Origin: Novosphingobium colocasiae
GTDB lineage: Bacteria > Pseudomonadota > Alphaproteobacteria > Sphingomonadales > Sphingomonadaceae
Direction: 5' to 3'
Assembly: GCF_014652555.1 (NCBI RefSeq)
Contig: NZ_BMZA01000004.1
Location: 62,001-126,000 of the forward strand
DNA: 64,000 nucleotides
In this document: positions 54,092-60,096 of the stretch, piece after piece
How positions within the stretch are numbered: the first letter of the stretch is position 1
Layout of the letters: each line of letters starts with the position of its first letter
The notes under the pieces: model-generated
Told to the model about the DNA's origin: nothing
Database searches by the model: none
What the model saw: only the letters and a program-made list of their open reading frames with translations
Position numbers and translations under genes: made by a program

Positions 54092-54245
54092 GATGGTTCA
54101 CGCGGAGGCGCAGAGGTGTTGTGCTTGGCGCTGCGCCGCTTTCCATTTCGATGGCGCGTTTGCCTCTCCGTTGAAACAGGGAGAAAGCCTGCGGCGCTGA
54201 GCGACACCTCTGCGCCTCCGCGCCTCTGCGTGAACCCGTTTTTCT
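54092..54245. repeat. GCGCAGAG long hairpin repeat, copy B2
   Basis: The left arm GGTTCACGCGGAGGCGCAGA and right arm GCGCCTCCGCGCCTCTGCGT (then GAACC) pair across about 155 bases. The interior AGCCTGCGGCGCTGAGCGAC is nearly the same as in copy A. It lies 370 bases after B1 in the same orientation. Confidence 0.7.
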
Positions 54246-54314
54246 TCTTCTCGCGACAATCCTGAGGATGTTGATCCTATCGCAAGGGGGCACCGGATGA
54301 TTGACGCCGCCCGG
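54246..54314. repeat. tail of hairpin repeat B2 (direct repeat 2)
   Basis: It repeats the B1 tail: CTCGCGACAATCCTGAGGAT, a changed centre, then GGGGGCACCGGATGATTGAC. It ends 70 bases from the glmS stop. The match of about 60 bases over two copies points to recent duplication or repeated insertion. Confidence 0.7.
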
Positions 54315-54360
54315 TCAGGCCGTGCTGCCTGTGCCCCTCCACCATGCTGCGCATGGTTCC

Positions 54361-54378
54361 CCTCCCCCGAGGGGGAGG
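54361..54378. terminator. CCTCCCCC..GGGGGAGG palindrome beyond glmS
   Basis: An 8-bp stem around CGAG or shorter, six bases past the glmS stop on the minus strand. There is no T-run. Similar palindromes preceded by CATGCTGCGCATGG are common sphingomonad repeats, so termination is only possible. Confidence 0.4.
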
Positions 54379-54384
54379 ATGGGT

Positions 54385-56208
54385 CTATTCCACCGTCACG
54401 CTTTTCGCCAGGTTCCTCGGCTGGTCGACGTCGGTGCCTTTCACACAGGCCACGTGGTATGCCAGCAACTGCACCGGCACGGCATAGACCAGCGGGGCGA
54501 TCAGGGGGTGGACTTCGGGCATCTCGATCGTGGCGATGCAGCCTTCGCCAGCTTCCTCGATCCCGGCCTTGTCCGAGATCAGCACCACCTTGCCGCCTCG
54601 GGCGCGCACTTCCTGCATGTTGCTGACGGTCTTTTCGAACAGCGGCCCCGACGGGGCGAGGACGATGACGGGAACTGCCTCGTCGATCAGCGCGATCGGG
54701 CCGTGCTTCATTTCACCCGATGCATACCCTTCGGCGTGGATATAGCTGATTTCCTTCAGCTTGAGTGCGCCTTCCAGCGCCAGCGGATAGTCCTGCCCGC
54801 GCCCCAGATAGAGCACATCGCGCGCCGGGGCGATGAGGTGGGCCATCGCCGCGATCTCATCGTCATGGGCAAGCGCGGCGTTCAGGCATGAGGGGATTTC
54901 GACGAGGTTGTTGACCACTGCCGTTTCTTCCGCCCGGTCCATCCGCCCGCGCTTGACCGCGAGATGCGCGGCGAGTGCCGCCAGCACGGCAAGCTGGCAG
55001 GTGAACGCCTTGGTCGAGGCGACGCCGATCTCCGGCCCGGCGTGGGTCGGCAGCAGCAAGTCCGCTTCGCGCGCCATGGTGCTGGTGGGCACGTTGACGA
55101 CGACGGCGATGGTCTGTCCGGCCGCCTTGCAGTGGCGCAGCGCGGCCAGGGTATCGGCAGTCTCGCCCGATTGCGAGATGAACAGCGCGAGGCCGCCGGG
55201 CTCCAGCACCGGATCGCGGTAACGGAACTCGCTGGCGACATCGATATCCACCGGCAACCGTGCGAAGGTCTCGATCCAGTACTTGGCGACCATTCCGGCA
55301 TAGAAGCTGGTCCCGCAGGCGACGATGGTGATGCGGTTGATGGTGGACAGGTCGAAATCGATTTGCGGCAGCGCGACCGACTGATCGATCTGGCGCACGT
55401 AGCTGCGCAGGGTCTGCGCCACCACCGTGGGCTGCTCGAAGATTTCCTTCTGCATGAAGTGGCGGTAATGGCCCTTCTCGATCTGCACGGCGGACGCGCC
55501 CGAGGCGACGATTTCGCGATCGACCGGGGTGTTGTCGGCATCGTAGATTTGCGCGCCGTCGCGGGTGATGACGACCCAATCGCCTTCTTCCAGATAGGTG
55601 ATACGCTGGGTGAGGGGGGCAAGCGCCAATGCGTCCGAGCCGAGATAGGTTTCGCCATCCCCATAGCCCACCACCAGCGGCGAGCCGAGGCGCGCGCCGA
55701 TCAGCATGTCGGGGTGCCGACGAAAGGCGATCGCCAGCGCAAACGCGCCGCGCAACTGCGGCAGCACGACCTTGACCGCATCCTGCGGCGACAGGCCCGC
55801 TTCGACCTGCTCGGAAACCATGTGAGCGACCACTTCTGTATCGGTCTGGCTCTCGAAATGGCGGCCGCGCGCTTCAAGCCCTTCGCGCAGCGGCTTGAAA
55901 TTCTCGATGATGCCGTTGTGGACCAATGCCAGTTCGGCGGTGGCGTGGGGATGGGCGTTGGCGGCGGTCGGTGCGCCGTGCGTGGCCCAGCGGGTGTGGG
56001 CGATCCCGGTGAGGCCCGGTGCCGGATCGACCGCCAAGGCCTTGACGAGATTGAGCAGTTTGCCTTCGGCGCGGCGGCGGATCAACTGGCCGTTTTCGAC
56101 CGTGCAGACCCCGGCGCTGTCATAACCGCGATACTCCATCCGGCGCAGGCCATCGACCAGCCGGTCCGCCACGTCTTCCTTGCCGACAATTCCGATGATG
56201 CCACACAT
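54385..56208 (-). CDS. glmS: glutamine--fructose-6-phosphate aminotransferase
   Basis: 607 residues. The N-terminal nucleophile is Cys2 in MCGIIGIVGKEDVADRL, followed by the glutaminase domain (YRGYDSAGVCTVENG, HTRWATHGAPTAANAHPHAT). Two SIS domains follow (ACGTSFYAGMVAKYWIE; GRGQDYPLALEGALKLKEIS), ending in KSVTVE. It makes glucosamine-6-phosphate for peptidoglycan and lipid A. No glmS ribozyme is expected in this group. glmU lies 1.5 kb upstream on the same strand, the two being separated by a toxin-antitoxin pair and an AIM24 gene. Confidence 0.97.
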   Translation of the reverse strand: MCGIIGIVGKEDVADRLVDGLRRMEYRGYDSAGVCTVENGQLIRRRAEGKLLNLVKALAVDPAPGLTGIAHTRWATHGAPTAANAHPHATAELALVHNGIIENFKPLREGLEARGRHFESQTDTEVVAHMVSEQVEAGLSPQDAVKVVLPQLRGAFALAIAFRRHPDMLIGARLGSPLVVGYGDGETYLGSDALALAPLTQRITYLEEGDWVVITRDGAQIYDADNTPVDREIVASGASAVQIEKGHYRHFMQKEIFEQPTVVAQTLRSYVRQIDQSVALPQIDFDLSTINRITIVACGTSFYAGMVAKYWIETFARLPVDIDVASEFRYRDPVLEPGGLALFISQSGETADTLAALRHCKAAGQTIAVVVNVPTSTMAREADLLLPTHAGPEIGVASTKAFTCQLAVLAALAAHLAVKRGRMDRAEETAVVNNLVEIPSCLNAALAHDDEIAAMAHLIAPARDVLYLGRGQDYPLALEGALKLKEISYIHAEGYASGEMKHGPIALIDEAVPVIVLAPSGPLFEKTVSNMQEVRARGGKVVLISDKAGIEEAGEGCIATIEMPEVHPLIAPLVYAVPVQLLAYHVACVKGTDVDQPRNLAKSVTVE

Positions 56209-56226
56209 GCAGGCGGGTACTTTCGT

Positions 56227-56592
56227 TCAGATGGAGTAGGGCACGCGGATGCCCGGCATGTTAGCCGGGAAATCCTTGGTATTTCGTGTAACCAGGATGG
56301 CTCCGTTGACCTGCGCGGTTGCCAGGATCAGGGCGTCCAGCAGTTTCATGCGCGAGCGGTGACGGATGTCTGCGGCGGTCTGGGCAATCCGCGCATCGAT
56401 CTCCACCACTTCGAACGGGGCGATCAGATCGCGCACCAGATCGCGGGTTTCCAGCGGCTCGCCCGCAAGAACTTCGGTCCACGCGATCCGGCTGATGCGA
56501 TGGCGCTGGTAGCGACCCAGTTCGGCACGCGCCATCGGTTTGCGGTTCAGCCAGTCGATGATGATGTTCGTGTCGAAAAAGGGGTCGGACAC
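56227..56592 (-). CDS. vapC: VapC-like PIN-domain toxin
   Basis: 121 residues from GTG 56592. Acidic residues of the PIN nuclease are visible: Asp in FFDTNIIIDW, Glu in WTEVLAGEPL, Asp in LLDALILATA and Asp in TRNTKDFP. PIN toxins usually cut tRNA or rRNA. It starts 3 bases after the antitoxin stop, in the antitoxin-first order of VapBC operons. The 18 bases before glmS leave little room for an independent glmS promoter. Confidence 0.88.
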   Translation of the reverse strand: MSDPFFDTNIIIDWLNRKPMARAELGRYQRHRISRIAWTEVLAGEPLETRDLVRDLIAPFEVVEIDARIAQTAADIRHRSRMKLLDALILATAQVNGAILVTRNTKDFPANMPGIRVPYSI

Positions 56593-56595
56593 CGA

Positions 56596-56850
56596 TCAAA
56601 GGTCTTCGTAAGGGGTGCGATCCTCGCGGATGGCGCGCTGGTATTCGACGCCATCGCCGATGTCCAACCGATCAGCCCAATAGCCATACCCGCGTTCGAT
56701 CCAGTCCTTGCGATCGTCAGCGGGGCTTTGCGCCTTGAAACGCGCCACCGCTTCACGGAGCACCGAGGCGCGGGATTTGCCCTGCGTCGCGGCGCGGGCG
56801 TCCAGCCACCTGATGTCCTCATCGGGAAGATCGGCCAGAATGCGGGTCAT
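56596..56850 (-). CDS. ribbon-helix-helix antitoxin (VapB-like)
   Basis: 84 residues. The first 45 (TRILADLPDEDIRWLDARAA, then GKSRASVLREAVARF) form an RHH/CopG DNA-binding unit with a short beta-strand and two helices. The acidic, aromatic tail (YGYWADRLDIGDGVEYQRAI) probably binds the PIN toxin. The ATG touches the GATATC-rich palindrome, the likely operator. Confidence 0.85.
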   Translation of the reverse strand: MTRILADLPDEDIRWLDARAATQGKSRASVLREAVARFKAQSPADDRKDWIERGYGYWADRLDIGDGVEYQRAIREDRTPYEDL

Positions 56851-56880
56851 GATATCGCGATATCATATCGTGATATCATG
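56848..56880. promoter_or_regulatory. GATATC-rich palindrome, antitoxin operator
   Basis: ATGATATCGCGATATCAT (56849-56866) is a perfect 18-base palindrome, and CATGATATC at one end pairs with GATATCATG at the other across 33 bases. Four GATATC/ATATC half-sites in a row suit cooperative binding of RHH dimers. The start codon is part of the palindrome, so the transcript would have almost no leader. Confidence 0.75.
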
Positions 56881-56889
56881 CGCAATCGC

Positions 56890-57720
56890 TCAATCGCCGT
56901 CGAGCAGGTTGCCAAGCCCGCCCAGGATCGATCCTTCGCCCCGGTTCTGCCCGCCGGCGGGCATCGCGGCGGCGAGCATGCGGCCGGCCAGGCGGGAGAA
57001 CGGGAGCGACTGGATCCACACCTTGCCGGGCCCCCGCAGCCGGGCGAAGAACACGCCTTCGCCGCCGAAGATCATCGACTTGACCGATCCGGCGCGGATC
57101 ACGTCGAATTCGATCCCCGCCGTATAGGCGGCGACGCAGCCGGTATCGACGTGCAGTTCCTCGCCCGGGCGCAGTTCGCGTTCGACCACGGTTCCGCCCA
57201 TCTGGACGAACACCCAGCCATCACCGTCGAGCCGCTGCATGATGAAGCCTTCGCCGCCAAACAGCCCGGTCATGATCCGCTGCTGGAACTGGATGCCGAT
57301 CGACACCCCGCGCGCGGCGCACAGGAAGGCGTCCTTCTGGCAGATCAGGCGGCCGCCCACGCTATCGAGCTTGATCGGCAGGATCGCGCCGGGGATCGGC
57401 GCGGAAAAGGCGACGCGCGCCTTGCCGGAACCCTTGTGGGTGAAGACGGTGGTGAACAGGCTTTCGCCGGTGACCAGCCGCTTGCCGGCGCCGAGTAACT
57501 TGCCCATGAACCCGCCGCCCTGATCGCCCGACCCGTCGCCGAACACGGTCGACATATCGACGCTGGCGTCCTTCCACACCATCGCCCCCGCTTCGGCGAC
57601 GGCGCTTTCGCCGGGATCGAGTTCGATCTCGACGAACTGCAGTTCCTGGCCCTTGATCTCGAAATCGATGTCATCGGACAGGGATGCGTTGCGGGTGTGG
57701 CTCCAGGGGCTGTTGGGCAT
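56890..57720 (-). CDS. AIM24/TIGR00266-family protein
   Basis: 276 residues, all-beta. Family text includes IKGQELQFVEIELDPGESAV, VFTHKGSGKARVAFSAPIPG, QKDAFLCAARGV and FGGEGVFFARLRGPGKVWIQ. Related proteins are conserved across bacteria and in yeast mitochondria (AIM24), with structural data showing a trimeric beta-prism but no fixed function. Tandem ATGs occur at 57723 and 57720; GGAG has the better spacing to the second. The tail is Gly-rich. Confidence 0.85.
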   Translation of the reverse strand: MPNSPWSHTRNASLSDDIDFEIKGQELQFVEIELDPGESAVAEAGAMVWKDASVDMSTVFGDGSGDQGGGFMGKLLGAGKRLVTGESLFTTVFTHKGSGKARVAFSAPIPGAILPIKLDSVGGRLICQKDAFLCAARGVSIGIQFQQRIMTGLFGGEGFIMQRLDGDGWVFVQMGGTVVERELRPGEELHVDTGCVAAYTAGIEFDVIRAGSVKSMIFGGEGVFFARLRGPGKVWIQSLPFSRLAGRMLAAAMPAGGQNRGEGSILGGLGNLLDGD

Positions 57721-57767
57721 CATCGTCTCCGTGTGATGGGGCAGTTTGGGCGCGCGTGGGGCGGGGC

Positions 57768-59150
57768 TTAGCCGCTTTTCTTCGCGTCGGCCTTTTTCTT
57801 CTTCATCGCGTCGTGGAAGCGGTCGGCCCAGCCGGGTTTTACCAGTTGCTCGCCGCGGACCAGCCGCAGTTCGCCATCGGCAACGTCGCGGGTCACGGCG
57901 CTGCCGGCGGCGACGATGGCGTCCGCGCCGATGCTGACCGGGGCAACAAGGGCCGAGTTGGAGCCGATGAAGGCGCGTTCGCCGATCACCGTCCTGTGCT
58001 TGAAATAGCCGTCGTAGTTGCAAGTGATCGTGCCCGCGCCGATGTTCGCGCCGGCGCCGACGGTGGCGTCGCCCAGGTAGGTCAGGTGGTTGGCCTTGGC
58101 CCCTTCGCCCAGCACCGCGTTCTTCATCTCCACGAAGTTGCCGATGCGCGAGCCGGCCTTGAGCACCGCGCCGGGCCGCAGCCGCGCGTAGGGGCCGATC
58201 GAGACGCCGCTTTCCAGCGTAGCTCCTTCAAGGTGCGAGAAGGCGTGGATCACGACGTTGTCCGCCACCGTGACGCCGGGGCCGAACACGACGTTCGGTT
58301 CCACCGTCACATCGCGGCCGAGCTGCGTATCCCAGGCGAAGAACACGGTGTCCGGGGCGATCAGGGTTACCCCATCGACCATGGCCTGCCGGCGGCGGCG
58401 CGCCTGCCAGCGGCCTTCGGCTTCGGCCAGTTCGCCCCGGCTGTTGATGCCGCCCACTTCATCGGGATCGTCGGTCCTGATGACGGCGCAAGTGCGGCCG
58501 TCCAGCGTGGCGACGTTGACGATATCGACGAGGTAGTATTCGCCTTGGGCATTATCGTTAGTGACGCGGCCGAGCAGGTCGAACAGATCGGCGCTGTTGA
58601 CCGCCATCAGCCCGGAATTGCACAGCCGGCAGGCGCGCTGTTCCTCGGTCGCGTCCTTGTATTCGACCATCATGGCGATGCGGCCGTCGTCATGCGCGAG
58701 GATCCGGCCATACTGGAGCGGATCGGCAGGCTCGAACCCCAGAACGACCACGGCAGGGCTGTCGGCCTCGTGCAGCCGGGCGATCATCGCGCGCATGGTC
58801 TCGGGGCGCACGAACGGCACATCGCCGTAGAGGATCAGCACGTCCCCGGCGAAACCGGCAAGCGCTCCTTGCGCCTGCTGGACGGCGTGGCCGGTGCCCA
58901 GTTGCGGCTCCTGCACGGCGATCGTGGCGCGCGCGCCGAGCGCCTGTTCGAGTTGTTCGCGCCCGTGGCCGGCGACGACCACCTGGGTGCGGGGTGCCAG
59001 CTCCTCGGCGCTGGCCAGCAGGTGATCGAGCATCGGCCGTCCGGCGATCGGGTGAAGCACCTTGTGCAGATCGCTTTTCATCCGGGTGCCCTTGCCGGCG
59101 GCAAGGACGACGATGGCAAGGGGCGCGGCGGGAGCGGAATTTTCGACCAT
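57768..59150 (-). CDS. glmU: bifunctional GlmU
   Basis: 460 residues. The uridylyltransferase half has LAAGKGTRMKSDLHKVLHPI and LYGDVPFVRPET; the acetyltransferase half is a left-handed beta-helix with NVVFGPGVTVADNVVIHAFS and CNYDGYFKHRTVIGERAFIG. It converts glucosamine-1-phosphate to UDP-N-acetylglucosamine. With glmS nearby on the same strand, two steps of the amino-sugar route are linked. The divergent gph gene begins 60 bases away. Confidence 0.97.
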   Translation of the reverse strand: MVENSAPAAPLAIVVLAAGKGTRMKSDLHKVLHPIAGRPMLDHLLASAEELAPRTQVVVAGHGREQLEQALGARATIAVQEPQLGTGHAVQQAQGALAGFAGDVLILYGDVPFVRPETMRAMIARLHEADSPAVVVLGFEPADPLQYGRILAHDDGRIAMMVEYKDATEEQRACRLCNSGLMAVNSADLFDLLGRVTNDNAQGEYYLVDIVNVATLDGRTCAVIRTDDPDEVGGINSRGELAEAEGRWQARRRRQAMVDGVTLIAPDTVFFAWDTQLGRDVTVEPNVVFGPGVTVADNVVIHAFSHLEGATLESGVSIGPYARLRPGAVLKAGSRIGNFVEMKNAVLGEGAKANHLTYLGDATVGAGANIGAGTITCNYDGYFKHRTVIGERAFIGSNSALVAPVSIGADAIVAAGSAVTRDVADGELRLVRGEQLVKPGWADRFHDAMKKKKADAKKSG

Positions 59151-59210
59151 GCCCCGTCATCTGCCAGCAAATTGTTGCGGTTTCCACACCAACACTGCAC
59201 GGCATCGGGG

Positions 59211-59888
59211 ATGAACAGCTTTCCCTTCGCCATCGTCGGCTTCGATCTCGACGGTACGCTTCTCGATACCCACAAGGACCTTGCCCGCGCGGCGAACCAC
59301 GCGCTTTCGCTGGAAGGCCGCCCGGCCGTTCCGGCGGCCGAAGTGCGCGATCTGATCGGCGGCGGTGCCAAGAAGATGCTGGTGCGAGCGCTGGAGGTGA
59401 CCGGCGGGGCGCTTCCTCCCGACCGTTTCGAAGAGCTGCACGCCGCGCTGCTGGCCTTCTACGAGGCGAACATCTGCATCGATACCGACCTTTTTCCGGG
59501 CGGTTACGCCATGCTCGATGCGCTGGAGGCGCGCGGGGTCAAACTGGCGGTCGTGACCAACAAGCTGGAGCGCTTTGCGCGAGCGATCTTCGACGGGCTG
59601 GGGCTGACCGACCGCTTCTACACCGTGATCGGCGGCGATACGCTGGGGCCGGGGCGGTCGAAACCACGGCCGGACCTCATCAACCTGATGCTCGAACGCG
59701 CCGGGCATGCGGGCAGGGCTGCCTATGTCGGCGATTCCATTTACGATACGGGCGCGGCTGCGGCCGCCGGCCTGCCCTGCGTTGCGGTCAGCTTCGGCTT
59801 CCGCGACCGGCCGGCGCACGACCTGGGTGCGGCGGCGGTGATCGACCATTTCGACGAGCTGGTGCCGGCGCTGGAGCGGCTGGGGTGA
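59211..59888 (+). CDS. gph: HAD-family phosphoglycolate phosphatase
   Basis: 225 residues. HAD motif I is FDLDGTLLDT, motif II lies in AVVTNKLER, motif III is the Lys in RSKPRPDLI and motif IV is YVGDSIYDTGAA. The cap domain sits between motifs I and II. It removes phosphate from 2-phosphoglycolate formed during DNA repair; the product feeds glyoxylate, which the malate synthase at 25.4 kb could use. The ATG at 59211 follows CGGGG. Related HAD substrates cannot be excluded. Confidence 0.88.
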   Translation: MNSFPFAIVGFDLDGTLLDTHKDLARAANHALSLEGRPAVPAAEVRDLIGGGAKKMLVRALEVTGGALPPDRFEELHAALLAFYEANICIDTDLFPGGYAMLDALEARGVKLAVVTNKLERFARAIFDGLGLTDRFYTVIGGDTLGPGRSKPRPDLINLMLERAGHAGRAAYVGDSIYDTGAAAAAGLPCVAVSFGFRDRPAHDLGAAAVIDHFDELVPALERLG

Positions 59889-59939
59889 GAGCGTTTCGTA
59901 AAAAACATTCCGGCTTCAAAGGCGGTTAGGCCCACGCTT

Positions 59940-60079
59940 CGTCATGTTGAACTTGTTTCAGCATCCATCTTGCCGCCCGCGCCGTTCTGGGCGGGCGAGG
60001 TGCAGCCGCGTCGGAAGCGCTATCCCGACGCTGCGGCGTAAACGGCGGGATGGACCCTGAAACGAGTTCAGAGTGACGA
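59940..60079. repeat. 140-base inverted repeat of TGAAC/GTTCA palindromes
   Basis: CGTCATGTTGAACTTGTTTC (59940 on) pairs with GAAACGAGTTCAGAGTGACG (to 60079), and GATCC-type text ATCCATC/GGATGGA pairs further in. Each half also has its own small TGAAC..GTTCA stem. It is the same family as 4761-4790 and 4843-4880. It lies between convergent gph and the peptidase gene, where it may end both transcripts. Confidence 0.65.
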
Positions 60080-60096
60080 GGATTTGAGAACGGTCC

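Larger units (their letters stand above)
53423..54384. other. gene-free repeat island B
   Basis: About 960 bases between the GGDEF-EAL start and the glmS end with no credible gene. Order: about 80 bases that may hold the GGDEF-EAL promoter, the 114-bp element (53506-53619), 100 bases without recognised structure, hairpin repeat B1 (53723-53880) with its tail, about 145 unmatched bases, hairpin repeat B2 (54092-54245) with its tail, and a CCTCCCCC palindrome. It is a mirror-order relative of island A at 4.7-5.46 kb. Confidence 0.75.

Noticed and set aside
53544..54293. A 249-codon frame across repeat island B
   Set aside because: Its translation merely repeats the hairpin arms and tails; in-frame length comes from lack of stops in GC-rich inverted repeats.
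53723..54314. Repeat copies considered as a CRISPR array
   Set aside because: Units are about 155 bases, only two, hairpin-forming and without regular spacers or cas genes.
54964..57498. An 844-codon open frame on the plus strand
   Set aside because: It runs antisense to glmS, vapBC and the AIM24 gene. The composition is that of reverse-complemented GC-rich coding DNA and no motif is present.
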